DNA of 64,000 bases. Origin: Pseudacidovorax intermedius. Its GTDB lineage: Bacteria; Pseudomonadota; Gammaproteobacteria; Burkholderiales; Burkholderiaceae_C. Where the stretch lies: the NCBI RefSeq assembly GCF_003350475.1, contig NZ_QQAV01000001.1, positions 62,001-126,000 on the forward strand. The letters run 5' to 3'. Both the position numbers and the translations under genes were made by a program. How positions within the stretch are numbered: the stretch's first letter is position 1; the number at the start of each line of letters is the position of its first letter. Below the pieces are notes generated by a model that saw only the letters and a program-made list of their open reading frames with translations, ran no database searches and was not told the DNA's origin. This document shows, one piece after another, positions 20,887 to 29,569 of the stretch.

Positions 20887-21474
20887 ATGTCGACCACCCA
20901 CCTGCTCTACCTGCATGGCTTTCGCTCGTCGCCGCAATCGGCCAAGGCGCGGCTGATGGCGGCGCGGATGGCGGCGCGGCATCCGGCGGTGCACTGGTGG
21001 TGCCCGCAGCTGCCGCCCTCGCCGCACGCGGCGGCGGAACTGATCGCGCAGGGCACCGCCGACTGGCCCGGCGACAGCATGGCCGTGGTCGGCTCCTCGC
21101 TCGGCGGCTTCTACGCGACCTGGCTGGCGGCGCGCACCGGCTGCCGCGCGGTGCTGGTCAACCCGGCCGTCGATCCTGCGCGCGACCTCGCGAAGTACAT
21201 CGGCGAGCAGACCGCCTGGCACGACCCGGAGGCGCATTTCTTCTTTCGCCCCGAGTACATCGACGAGCTGCGCGCCCTGCAGGCCGGCGCGCTGCGGCAT
21301 CCGGAGCGCCTGATGGCCGTGATCGCCAAGGGCGACGAGGTGCTGGACTGGCGCGAGATGACGGCGCGCTACCCCGGCAGCCTGCTGCGCGTGGTCGAGG
21401 GCGGCGACCATGCGCTGTCCGATTTCGAGACGGCCCACCTGGACGCCGTGATCGCCTTCCTGCAGCCGGCCTGA
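20887..21474 (+). CDS. yqiA: YqiA-type esterase
   Basis: A 195-residue alpha/beta hydrolase of the UPF0227/YqiA family. The fold begins LLYLHGFRSSPQSAKA. The nucleophile elbow is GSSLGG and the last catalytic residue is the His of GGDHALSDF. ATG 20887 gives the family start MSTTHLLYLHGF; GTG 20878 would add three residues. It is first in a plus-strand run with the RNB ribonuclease and may share a short promoter region with divergent rodA. Natural substrate unknown. Confidence 0.9.
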   Translation: MSTTHLLYLHGFRSSPQSAKARLMAARMAARHPAVHWWCPQLPPSPHAAAELIAQGTADWPGDSMAVVGSSLGGFYATWLAARTGCRAVLVNPAVDPARDLAKYIGEQTAWHDPEAHFFFRPEYIDELRALQAGALRHPERLMAVIAKGDEVLDWREMTARYPGSLLRVVEGGDHALSDFETAHLDAVIAFLQPA

Positions 21475-21522
21475 GCCCGTCGCGTGCCCGGCGCGCCGCG
21501 GGGCGCGTGTGACAATCGCCGG

Positions 21523-23595
21523 ATGTTTGTGTTGTTCGAAGAAGCCGGCAAGTACCTCGGCGGCCGTGTGCTGTCCGAGGCCGAAGCGTCGGCGCAGGTG
21601 GAGCTGGAAAGCGGCAAGCGCGTCAAGGTCAAGGGCGCGAACATCGTGCTGCGTTTCGACAAGCCGGCGCCCGCCGAGCTGATCGCCGAGGCGCGCGCGC
21701 TGGCCGCCACGATGGACCTGGACCTGGCCTGGGAATTCGCGTCCGACGAGGAATTCGGCTTCGCCGAACTCGCGGCCGACTATTTCAGCGACAAGCCCAC
21801 GCTGGCACAGCAGGCCGCCGCTCTCTTCGCGTTGTTCGACGCGCCGCACTACTTTCGCCGCAGTGGCAAGGGGCGCTTCCGCAAGGCGCCGGCCGAGATC
21901 GTGCAGCAGGCCCTGGCCGCCATCGAAAAGAAGAAGGCCGTGCAGGCGCAGATCGGCGAATGGTCGGCCGAGCTGGTGGCCGGCCGCTGCCCGGCGCCGA
22001 TCCGCGAGCAGCTCTACCGCATCCTCTTCAAGCCCGACAAGAACGCGCCCGAGTACAAGGCCGTCGTCGAGGCCGCCCGCACCGCCCAGCGCCCGCCGCT
22101 GGAGCTGCTGACCACCGCCGGCGCCATCGACTCGTCCTACCAGTTCCATTGGAAGCGCTTCCTGTTCGAGAACTTCCCCAAGGGCACGGGCTTTCCGGCC
22201 GCACTCACGGCGCCTGCGGTGGCCGACGACCTGCCGCTGGCCGAGGGCGTCGAGGCCTTCTCCATCGACGACTCGCAGACCACCGAGATCGACGATGCGC
22301 TGTCGGTGCAGGGCCTGGGCAGCGGCACCGTGACCGTCGGGGTACACATCGCGGCGCCCGGCCTGGCGCTCGCCCCCGGCGATGCGCTGGACCAGGTGGC
22401 GCGCGGGCGCATGTCCACAGTCTACATGCCGGGCCACAAGATCACCATGCTGCCCGACGCGGTGGTGCAGACCTACACCCTGCTCGAAGGCGCGCCGCGC
22501 CCGGCGGTTTCGCTCTATGCCCGCTTCGACGAGGCCACGCTGGCGCTGCAGGGCATCGAGACGAAGATCGAGCGCGTGCCGGTGGTCGCCAACCTGCGGC
22601 ACGACCAGCTCGACGCCGTGATCGACGAAGCCTGGCTGGAGGCGCCCGCCGCCACCGGCGGCCCCGACGAGGCGCAGCGCCTGCATGCGCCGCTGGCCTT
22701 CCTGTTCCGCCTGGCCAAGGCGCTGAAGGCGCAGCGCGAAGTGGTGCGCGGCAAGCCCGAGAGCTTCAACCGCCCCGACTACAACTTCCGCCTGGTCGGC
22801 CACGAGGACCGACCCGAGCCCGACGGCAGCGAGACCGTGCAGATCACGACCCGCCGCCGCGGCGCGCCGCTGGACCTGATCGTCTCCGAGGCCATGATCC
22901 TGGCCAACAGCAGCTGGGGCGGCTGGCTGGGCGAGCTGGGCGTGCCCGCGCTCTACCGCAGCCAAGCCAGCCTGGCGCCCGGCATCAAGGTGCGCATGGG
23001 CACCAAGGCGCTGCCGCATGCTGGCCTGGGCGTGAAGAGCTACGCGTGGAGCACCTCGCCGCTGCGCCGCTACACCGACCTGGTCAACCAGTGGCAGATC
23101 ATTGCCGCCGCGCGCCACGGCAAGACGGCCGCGCTCGCCGCGCCCTTCAAGCCCAAGGACGCGGGACTGTTCTCCATCCTCTCCGGCTTCGACGCGGCGT
23201 ACTCGACCTACAACGCCTACCAGTCCGGCATGGAGCGCTTCTGGACGCTCAAGTACCTGCAGCAGCACGGCATCCGCGAGCTGGAGGCCACGCTGGTGCG
23301 CGACGCCGGCGGCGGCGAGGCGCTGGCCCGCGCCGACACGCTGCCGCTGGTGCTGCCGGTGATCGGTGCCCAGGGCCTGCCGCGCGGCGCCCGCATCCGG
23401 CTGCGCCTGGGCGACATCGACGAGATCGCGCTGGCCGTCAACGGCAGCGTGATCGAGCGCCTGGACGCCGAGGCCTCACCCGCCGCCGACGATGCCGAGG
23501 CCGACGAGGAAGAAGCCGCCACCGGCGCGCTGACCATCGCCGTCGACGTGAACGACGCCGAACCCGAGACCCCTGCGCCCGCCCCCGCGGCCTGA
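21523..23595 (+). CDS. RNB-domain 3'-5' exoribonuclease (RNase II/R-like)
   Basis: A 690-residue protein with the RNB catalytic domain. The Mg-binding acidic motif is AFSIDDSQTTEIDDALSV (about 245-262), followed by GVHIAAPGLAL, STVYMPGHKITMLP and the C-terminal RNB block AWSTSPLRRYTDLVNQWQI. The N-terminal ~200 residues differ from E. coli RNase II/R cold-shock domains. An acidic tail rich in Ala, Glu and Asp ends the protein. ATG 21523 (MFVLFEEAGKYLGG) is the family start. It probably degrades single-stranded RNA processively. It is not classic Rnr or Rnb by layout, so no symbol is given. Confidence 0.9.
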   Translation: MFVLFEEAGKYLGGRVLSEAEASAQVELESGKRVKVKGANIVLRFDKPAPAELIAEARALAATMDLDLAWEFASDEEFGFAELAADYFSDKPTLAQQAAALFALFDAPHYFRRSGKGRFRKAPAEIVQQALAAIEKKKAVQAQIGEWSAELVAGRCPAPIREQLYRILFKPDKNAPEYKAVVEAARTAQRPPLELLTTAGAIDSSYQFHWKRFLFENFPKGTGFPAALTAPAVADDLPLAEGVEAFSIDDSQTTEIDDALSVQGLGSGTVTVGVHIAAPGLALAPGDALDQVARGRMSTVYMPGHKITMLPDAVVQTYTLLEGAPRPAVSLYARFDEATLALQGIETKIERVPVVANLRHDQLDAVIDEAWLEAPAATGGPDEAQRLHAPLAFLFRLAKALKAQREVVRGKPESFNRPDYNFRLVGHEDRPEPDGSETVQITTRRRGAPLDLIVSEAMILANSSWGGWLGELGVPALYRSQASLAPGIKVRMGTKALPHAGLGVKSYAWSTSPLRRYTDLVNQWQIIAAARHGKTAALAAPFKPKDAGLFSILSGFDAAYSTYNAYQSGMERFWTLKYLQQHGIRELEATLVRDAGGGEALARADTLPLVLPVIGAQGLPRGARIRLRLGDIDEIALAVNGSVIERLDAEASPAADDAEADEEEAATGALTIAVDVNDAEPETPAPAPAA

Positions 23596-23614
23596 GCCTG
23601 CCCGCTTGTTCGCC

Positions 23615-24481
23615 ATGCGCCTGGCCGACCTGACTCCGCTGCACATGGCACTGGGTGTGTCGGTGCTGGTGCATGCGGCGGTGCTGGGCGTGCGCGTGGC
23701 CGACCCGGCCGCCTTCGAGCGCGTGCTGCAGGAGTCGCCGCTGGAGATCATCCTGGTCAACGCCCGCAGTTCGCAGACCGACCTGCCGGCCAAGCCGGCG
23801 GCCCTGGCCCAGGCCACGCTGGCCGGCGGTGGCGACCTGGAGCGGGGCCGCGCCACCAGCCCGCTGCCGCCCTCGGCCTTCCGCGCCGTCGGCGATTCCG
23901 ACCAGGACGCCCAGCGCCGCATCGAGGCGCTGCAGGAGCAGCAGCAGATGCTGCTGGCCCGCGTGCGCAAGCAACTGGCCGCACTGCCCGCGCCCGACCC
24001 CAGCCGCACCGGCCAGACCGCCGACAGCACGGCGCAGGAAGAGCGCCGGCGCCAGCTGCTGGACCTGCTCGCCGAGATCGAACGCCGTGTCAACGAAGAG
24101 AACGCCCGCCCCAAGCGCCGCTACATCAGCCCCTCCACGCGCGAGGTGGCCTATGCGGGCTACGTGGATGCGCTGCGCCGGCGCATCGAGGCGCGCGGCA
24201 CGCTGAACTTTCCCGAGGCGCGGGGCCAGAAGCTCTATGGCCAGCTCACGCTGCTGATCACCGTCAACCACGACGGCCGCCTGCTGGCGACCGAGTTGGT
24301 GGAAAGCTCCGGCAATGCCGACTTGGACCGCCGCGCCCAGGCCATCGTGCGCAGCCTGGGCAACTTCGGCCCCTTCACCGACGCCATGCGCCGCCAGGCC
24401 GACCAGATCGTCCTGCCCTCGCGCTTCCGCTTCACCCGCGACGAGACGCTGGAGACCCAGGTGTCCGCGACGCCGCAGTGA
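23615..24481 (+). CDS. Energy transducer TonB-like protein
   Basis: A 288-residue protein with an N-terminal membrane helix (MALGVSVLVHAAVLGV), a coiled-coil or charged middle (about 95-160, QRRIEALQEQQQMLLARVRKQ) and a C-terminal TonB domain (about 175-275: YVDALRRRIEARGTLNFP, LTLLITVNHDGRL). It lacks the long Pro-Lys repeat typical of TonB. No exbB or exbD lies nearby, so it may serve envelope integrity more than iron uptake; that is inference. ATG 23615 is chosen; TTG 23606 is an alternative. It follows the ribonuclease gene by 19 bp and precedes aroE by 39 bp. Confidence 0.8.
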   Translation: MRLADLTPLHMALGVSVLVHAAVLGVRVADPAAFERVLQESPLEIILVNARSSQTDLPAKPAALAQATLAGGGDLERGRATSPLPPSAFRAVGDSDQDAQRRIEALQEQQQMLLARVRKQLAALPAPDPSRTGQTADSTAQEERRRQLLDLLAEIERRVNEENARPKRRYISPSTREVAYAGYVDALRRRIEARGTLNFPEARGQKLYGQLTLLITVNHDGRLLATELVESSGNADLDRRAQAIVRSLGNFGPFTDAMRRQADQIVLPSRFRFTRDETLETQVSATPQ

Positions 24482-24520
24482 GTCGCCCCCGTCTTTTTCC
24501 TTCGACCGCATCAGAACCCC

Positions 24521-25387
24521 ATGGACCGCTACTGCGTGATGGGCAACCCGGTGGCGCACAGCCGCTCGCCGTGGATCCACGCCCGCTTCGCCCAACTCAC
24601 CGGCCAGACGCTGGACTACGGACGCCGCGAGGTCGCACCGGGCGCCTTCGCGCAGGCCGTGGCCGACTTCCGCCGCGAGGCACAGGAGGCCGGCGACCGC
24701 GCTGGCGGCTGCAATGTGACGGTGCCCTGCAAGTTCGACGCCGCCGCGCTGGCCGGCGAGCGGCTGAGCGCGCGCGCCCGTCTGGCCGGCGCGGTCAACA
24801 CCCTGCGCTTCGACGAGGACGGCCATGTGCACGGCGACAACACCGATGGCGCCGGCTTGGTGGCCGACATCGTGCGCCATGCCGGCCGCGCGCTGGCGGG
24901 CGCGCGGGTGCTGCTGATCGGCGCGGGTGGCGCGGCGGCCGGCGTGATGGGGCCGCTGATCGAGGCGGCGCCTTCGCGCCTGGTGGTGGCCAACCGCACC
25001 GCCGCCAAGGCCGAGGCGCTGGTGGCGCAGCATGCCCACCTGGCCCGCGGCACGGATTGCGAGCTTCAGGCCGCCGGCCTGGACGGCCTGGGCGATGCCC
25101 GCTTCGACATCGTCGTCAACGGCACCGCCTCCAGCCTGGCGGGTGACGGCGTGCCCGTGCCGGCCAGCGTGCTGGCCGAGGGCGCCCTGGCCGCGGACAT
25201 GATGTACGGCCCCGCCGCCGCCGGCTTCATCGGCTGGGCCCAGGCCCACGGCGCCATCGGTCGAGACGGCCTGGGCATGCTGGTCGAGCAGGCGGCCGAG
25301 GCGTTCGCCGTGTGGCGCGGCGTGCGGCCCGATGCGGCGCCGGTGCTGGCCGAGCTGCGCGCCCTGGTCGACGCCAAGCCCGCATGA
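24521..25387 (+). CDS. aroE: Shikimate dehydrogenase
   Basis: A 288-residue NADP-dependent enzyme that reduces 3-dehydroshikimate to shikimate. Signatures: substrate-binding YCVMGNPVAHSRSPWIH, the catalytic region CNVTVPCKF (Lys of the K-D dyad) and GAVNTL, GDNTDGAGL (Asp of the dyad), and the cofactor motif LIGAGGAAAGV with NRT. The stop overlaps the mtgA start by 4 bp. Together with aroG at 16691 this is the second shikimate-pathway gene here, although the two are not cotranscribed. Confidence 0.96.
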   Translation: MDRYCVMGNPVAHSRSPWIHARFAQLTGQTLDYGRREVAPGAFAQAVADFRREAQEAGDRAGGCNVTVPCKFDAAALAGERLSARARLAGAVNTLRFDEDGHVHGDNTDGAGLVADIVRHAGRALAGARVLLIGAGGAAAGVMGPLIEAAPSRLVVANRTAAKAEALVAQHAHLARGTDCELQAAGLDGLGDARFDIVVNGTASSLAGDGVPVPASVLAEGALAADMMYGPAAAGFIGWAQAHGAIGRDGLGMLVEQAAEAFAVWRGVRPDAAPVLAELRALVDAKPA

Positions 25388-26130
25388 TGCGTCCGCTCGG
25401 TCGCTGGCTGGTCTGTCTGCTGCTGGCAGGCGTGGCGCTGCAGCTGTTCTTCCTGCTGCGCATCGCGCTCATGCTGGTGCTCGATCCGCAGTCCACCAGC
25501 TTCCAGCGCTCGGAGATGTGGCGCCTCGCGCGGGAGGACGGCACGCGCGCCCAGTGGAGCCAGACCTGGTTGCCCTACGAACGCATCGCCGATCCGCTCA
25601 AGCGCGCCGTCATCGCCAGCGAGGATGCCGCCTTCGTCGAACACGGCGGCGTGGAATGGGAGGCCATCGAACGTGCCCGCCAGCGCAACGCGCGCGCCGA
25701 GGAGCTGGCTGCGCGCCGGGCCGCCCGTGCCGCCGCGCAGGGCCGGCCCACCCGCCCGCCGCAGCTGCGCGGCGGCTCCACCATCAGCCAGCAGCTGGCC
25801 AAGAACCTGCTGCTGTCGGGCGAACGCACGCTGCTGCGCAAGGGCCAGGAGCTGGTGCTGACGCAGCTGCTGGAGCTCTTCCTGGGCAAGCGCCGCATCC
25901 TCGAGATCTACCTCAACAGCGTGGAATGGGGCGAAGGCGTCTTCGGCGCCGAAGCTGCGGCGCGCCACTACTTCGGCAAGGGCGCCGACCGCCTCACGGC
26001 CAGTGAGGCCGCGCGGCTGGCCGTCATGCTGCCCAGCCCCAAGTTCTATGAGAAGCGGCCCTACTCGCCCTACCTCAATGGCCGGGCCGCCACCATCGTC
26101 GCGCGCATGGGCGCGGTCGAGCTGCCCTGA
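25384..26130 (+). CDS. mtgA: Monofunctional biosynthetic peptidoglycan transglycosylase
   Basis: A 248-residue GT51 enzyme that polymerises lipid II into glycan strands. One N-terminal membrane helix (about 8-27) is followed by the transglycosylase domain: IASEDAAFVEHGG (catalytic Glu), RGGSTISQQLAKNLLLSGER, KRRILEIYLNSVEWG (second Glu region) and AAARHYFGK. There is a charged Arg/Ala-rich insertion at about 95-125 before GGSTISQQ. No transpeptidase domain follows. ATG 25384 overlaps the aroE stop (ATGA); ATG 25387 follows directly. Confidence 0.96.
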   Translation: MMRPLGRWLVCLLLAGVALQLFFLLRIALMLVLDPQSTSFQRSEMWRLAREDGTRAQWSQTWLPYERIADPLKRAVIASEDAAFVEHGGVEWEAIERARQRNARAEELAARRAARAAAQGRPTRPPQLRGGSTISQQLAKNLLLSGERTLLRKGQELVLTQLLELFLGKRRILEIYLNSVEWGEGVFGAEAAARHYFGKGADRLTASEAARLAVMLPSPKFYEKRPYSPYLNGRAATIVARMGAVELP

Positions 26131-26152
26131 CCCCCACCCGTATCATCGACCG

Positions 26153-26800
26153 ATGTACCTTGCCAAGCTGACGGGCGCCCTGCTGCTGGGCGTTACGCGC
26201 CTGCTCACCGGGGCCCAGGCGCGCTGGTGGGGCTGCCCGCCCAAGGCCGAGCAGCGCATCTACTTCGCCAACCACCAGAGCCACATCGACCTGGTCATGA
26301 TCTGGGCCGCACTGCCCGGCGAACTGCGCAGCATCACCCGGCCCATCGCGGCGCGCGACTACTGGGCCAATTCGCCCTTCAAGCGCTGGATCACCACCGA
26401 AGTCTTCAACGCCATCTATGTGGAGCGCGGCGGCACGCCCGCGCCGGCCGAGGACGGCGCCGCGCCGCCCGATCCGATGGCGCCGCTGCAGCCGCTGATC
26501 GAGGCGCTGAAGAGCGGCGACTCGATCATCATTTTTCCCGAAGGCACGCGCGGCCACACGGGCGTGCCGCAGAAGTTCAAGTCGGGCCTCTACACGCTGG
26601 CGCAGATGTTCCCGGAGGTGGTGCTGGTGCCGGCCTGGATCGACAACGTCCAGCGCGTGATGCCCAAGGGCGAAGTGGTGCCCGTGCCCATCCTCTGCTC
26701 GGTGACCTTCGGCGCGCCGATCCGCATCGAGCCGGGCGAGGAGCGGCGCGCCTTCCTCGACCGGGCGCGCGAGGCCGTGATCGCCCTGCGCGACGTGTAG
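26153..26800 (+). CDS. PlsC-family 1-acylglycerol-3-phosphate acyltransferase
   Basis: A 215-residue acyltransferase. Motif I NHQSHID has the HX4D catalytic pair; motif III is FPEGTRG. A weakly hydrophobic N-terminus ([18 protein letters not shown]) may dip into the membrane. It would acylate lysophosphatidic acid to phosphatidic acid. The next gene, 15 bp away, is a CdsA-like cytidylyltransferase, so the pair could turn lysophosphatidate into CDP-diacylglycerol. It may be a second PlsC beside a housekeeping copy. Confidence 0.9.
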   Translation: MYLAKLTGALLLGVTRLLTGAQARWWGCPPKAEQRIYFANHQSHIDLVMIWAALPGELRSITRPIAARDYWANSPFKRWITTEVFNAIYVERGGTPAPAEDGAAPPDPMAPLQPLIEALKSGDSIIIFPEGTRGHTGVPQKFKSGLYTLAQMFPEVVLVPAWIDNVQRVMPKGEVVPVPILCSVTFGAPIRIEPGEERRAFLDRAREAVIALRDV

Positions 26801-26815
26801 GAAGGACAGCGCCTC

Positions 26816-27883
26816 ATGGAGAACTTCCTTCGCAACCTCGGGCCCTCGGAGCAGGTGGCCGCCCTCTTCCTGCTTGTCTTCGGCATCCTGGCCCTGGTCA
26901 GCGCCGCCCTCTTCTTCGTCGGCCTGCGCGAGCGCCGCAACCCCGTGCACGGGGAGGCCTGGGAAGAGGAACTCGTGCACCTGCGCGCCCTGCTGCGCAC
27001 CACCTGGGTGATGGTCATCGTCTTCTGGATCGGCTGGGCGCTGGGCGAAACGGTGGCCACGGTGCTGTTCGGCCTGATCGCCTTCCTGGCGCTGCGCGAG
27101 TTCATCACCCTCTCGCCCACGCGGCGCGGCGACCACCGCAGCCTGCTGCTGGCCTTCTTCGTAGTGCTGCCGATCCAGTTCGTGCTGGTGGGCACGGCCC
27201 GCTTCGACCTGTTCACGGTGTTCATCCCGGTCTATGCCTTCCTGGCGCTGCCCGCGGCCGCCGCGCTGGCGGACGACCCGGACCACTTCCTGGAGCGCAA
27301 TGCAAAGCTGCAGTGGGGCATCATGGTCTGCGTCTACGGGCTGTCGCATGTGCCGGCGCTGCTGTTGCTGCAGTTTCCGGGCTACGACGGCAAGAACGCC
27401 TTCCTGGTGTTCTTCCTGGTCGCGACGGTGCAGACCTGCATGCTTGTGCAGCACCTGATCTATCGGCACCTGGCCGCCTCGGGCAACGACAGCCAGGCCG
27501 GCCCACCGGCGCCGCCCGGCCGCGGCGGCCTGCTGCGGCAGATCCTGCGGCCCCGCGCGCCCATCGCGCCGCATGTCAGCCGCAGCTTCAACTGGGCCAG
27601 CTGGGGCGTGGGCATGGGCGTGGCCAGCTTCGTGGGCGCGCTGCTTTCGTTCATCACGCCCTTCCACTTCTGGCAGGCCTTCGTGGCCGCGCTGGTGGCC
27701 TGCGTGGCGGGCTCCATGGGCCACCTGGTGATGAAGGCCCTCAAGCGCGACCGGGGCGTGCCGCATTGGGGCCGCAAGGGCGTGGGCATCACCGGCGCCA
27801 ACGGCCTGCTGGACCGGGTGGATGCGCTGTGCTTCGCGGCACCCATCTTCTTCCATTCGGTCCGCTGGTACTTCAACGCATGA
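26816..27883 (+). CDS. CdsA-like phosphatidate cytidylyltransferase (YnbB type)
   Basis: A 355-residue protein with about eight membrane segments that should make CDP-diacylglycerol from phosphatidate and CTP. The C-terminal CDS signature is recognisable but altered: [18 protein letters not shown] then [12 protein letters not shown], where standard CdsA has a KR-x4-KD-x pattern and a PGHGG-type turn. This fits the divergent YnbB-like subfamily that pairs with PlsC, as here. A Pro/Gly-rich loop (about 225-245) splits the membrane part. Activity is likely but not certain because of the altered signature. Confidence 0.8.
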   Translation: MENFLRNLGPSEQVAALFLLVFGILALVSAALFFVGLRERRNPVHGEAWEEELVHLRALLRTTWVMVIVFWIGWALGETVATVLFGLIAFLALREFITLSPTRRGDHRSLLLAFFVVLPIQFVLVGTARFDLFTVFIPVYAFLALPAAAALADDPDHFLERNAKLQWGIMVCVYGLSHVPALLLLQFPGYDGKNAFLVFFLVATVQTCMLVQHLIYRHLAASGNDSQAGPPAPPGRGGLLRQILRPRAPIAPHVSRSFNWASWGVGMGVASFVGALLSFITPFHFWQAFVAALVACVAGSMGHLVMKALKRDRGVPHWGRKGVGITGANGLLDRVDALCFAAPIFFHSVRWYFNA

Positions 27884-27888
27884 GGACG

Positions 27889-28437
27889 ATGCGCGTACTC
27901 GGCATCGACCCCGGCTTGCAGACCACCGGCTTCGGCGTGGTGGATGTGGACGGCTATGCGCTGCGCTACGTGGCCAGCGGCACCATCAGCACGCGGCATC
28001 TGGCGACCACGGCGCTGCCGGCACGGCTCAAGGTGCTGTTCGATGGCATCGGCGAGCTGAGCCAGCGCTACCAGCCGGATGCGGCGTCGGTGGAGATCGT
28101 GTTCGTCAACGTCAACCCGCAGTCCACGCTGCTGCTGGGCCAGGCCCGCGGCGCCTGCCTGACGGCCCTGGTGACCCACGGCCTGCCGGTGGCGGAGTAC
28201 ACGGCCACGCAGATGAAGCAGGCGGTGGCCGGCCATGGCCGTGCGGCCAAGGCGCAGGTGCAGGAGATGGTGCGCCGGCTGCTGGAGTTGCCCGGCCTGC
28301 CCGGCAGCGACGCGGCCGATGCGCTGGGGCTGGCCATCACCCATGCGCAGGTGGGCCGGGTGCGCGCCCGGCTCGGTGAGGCCACCACGCTGCAGCCGCG
28401 GGCCAGTGGGCTCTACAAGGGCGGGCGCTCGCGCTGA
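27889..28437 (+). CDS. ruvC: Holliday junction resolvase RuvC
   Basis: A 182-residue endonuclease that cuts Holliday junctions symmetrically. Acidic catalytic residues are seen in RVLGIDPG (Asp), VEIVFVN (Glu), and the C-terminal [13 protein letters not shown] (Asp pair). ATG 27889 gives the typical MRVLGIDPG start. ATG 27880 overlaps the CdsA-like stop (ATGA) and would add three residues. ruvA and ruvB are not adjacent. It converges on the LysR-type regulator 98 bp away; that gap has no clear terminator. Confidence 0.95.
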   Translation: MRVLGIDPGLQTTGFGVVDVDGYALRYVASGTISTRHLATTALPARLKVLFDGIGELSQRYQPDAASVEIVFVNVNPQSTLLLGQARGACLTALVTHGLPVAEYTATQMKQAVAGHGRAAKAQVQEMVRRLLELPGLPGSDAADALGLAITHAQVGRVRARLGEATTLQPRASGLYKGGRSR

Positions 28438-28535
28438 AGGGCCGACGCATGCATCGAACAGCCCGTTGCTTGAGCTGAGGGCGGGACGGGAGCGCCGAGG
28501 CAGCGGCGACACCGAGTTCGGCGTCGGACCTCGTC

Positions 28536-29468
28536 CTATTGCAGCGCAGTCGCCGTGTCGCTCACCCAGCTGGCAGAGCGGCCGATGCTCTCCAGCAGGT
28601 GCTCCGTGAAGGCCCGCACCTTGAGGCTGGCCTGCGGCGCCGCCCGCAGCATGTAGATGCCGCTGGCCGGCTGACGGGGCGCGCCTTCGAGCTGGAGCTC
28701 GACGATGCGGCCGGCGGCCAGGTCCTCGCCGATGGCCCAGTTGGGCATCAGCGCGATGCCCAGGCCCTGCGCCGCGCAATGCCGACGCGAGTCGCAGTCG
28801 TCGCTCTCCAGCACGAAGTGCGGCGGCTGGCTCCAGTCGAAGCCGTCCAGCTCGCGCCAGCCACGGGCGCTGGTGCTGTGCTGGCGGTCGATCAGCCGGT
28901 GATGCGCCAGGTCCTCGAAGCGTTCGGGCCGCCCGTGGCGCGCCAGGTAGGCGGGCGAGGCGCCCATGATGTAGCGCTGGCTGCCGATGCGCTGGCCCAC
29001 CAGGCTGCTGTCGGGCTGCGGGCCGATGCGGATCACGAGGTCGAAGCGCTCCAGGACCGGATCGACCAGGCGCTCGGTCAACTCCAGCTCCACACGCAGC
29101 GCAGGATGGCGCTCGAACAGCGAGCCCAGGTGCGGCACCACATGGCGGCGGCCGAAGGCCGGCACGCAGCTCACGCGCAGCAGGCCCTGCACGCTGCGGT
29201 CGAGCGAGACGACCTCGCTGCGCGCGTCGGTCATGTCGCGCAGGATCTTGCGCGCCCGCTCCAGAAGCAGCACGCCCGCCTCGGTGGGCACCAGCGCGCG
29301 GGTGGAGCGGGTGAAGAGCGGCACCTTCAGGTCCTGCTCTAGCGCACCGATCTGGCGTGCCACCGACGAGGCCACCATGCCGCGTCGGCGCGCCACCGCC
29401 GAGAAGCTGCCGGCCTCGGCCACGTCGACGAAGACGGCCAGGGATTCGGCGAAGCGGATCGATTCCAT
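28536..29468 (-). CDS. LysR-family transcriptional regulator
   Basis: A 310-residue regulator. The N-terminal winged helix-turn-helix is about 8-65 (FVDVAEAGSFSAVARRRG, then VARQIGALEQDLKVPLFTRSTR), followed by the periplasmic-binding-protein-like effector domain (about 93-295). The start MESIRFAESLAVF at 29468 is the family start. It is divergent from the TctC-type binding protein gene, the usual arrangement in which the regulator controls its neighbour in response to an aromatic or organic-acid effector. The 101-bp shared spacer holds an inverted repeat at 29515-29539. Confidence 0.92.
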   Translation of the reverse strand: MESIRFAESLAVFVDVAEAGSFSAVARRRGMVASSVARQIGALEQDLKVPLFTRSTRALVPTEAGVLLLERARKILRDMTDARSEVVSLDRSVQGLLRVSCVPAFGRRHVVPHLGSLFERHPALRVELELTERLVDPVLERFDLVIRIGPQPDSSLVGQRIGSQRYIMGASPAYLARHGRPERFEDLAHHRLIDRQHSTSARGWRELDGFDWSQPPHFVLESDDCDSRRHCAAQGLGIALMPNWAIGEDLAAGRIVELQLEGAPRQPASGIYMLRAAPQASLKVRAFTEHLLESIGRSASWVSDTATALQ

Positions 29469-29514
29469 CTGTGCAGACCTCGCAAAGGCGTTTGGCAGAC
29501 GCAGCGGATTCTGC

Positions 29515-29539
29515 AGATGCCACGCAAAGAATAGCATCT
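29515..29539. promoter_or_regulatory. Candidate LysR-regulator operator
   Basis: AGATGC (29515-29520) and GCATCT (29534-29539) form an inverted repeat with a 13-nt spacer in the divergent lysR/tctC spacer, 31 bp before the tctC start. Its size suits a LysR-family site (T-N11-A type). Specificity is inferred from position only. Confidence 0.5.
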
Positions 29540-29569
29540 ACCCCACTCCACAAGAACCAGGAATCGCTC

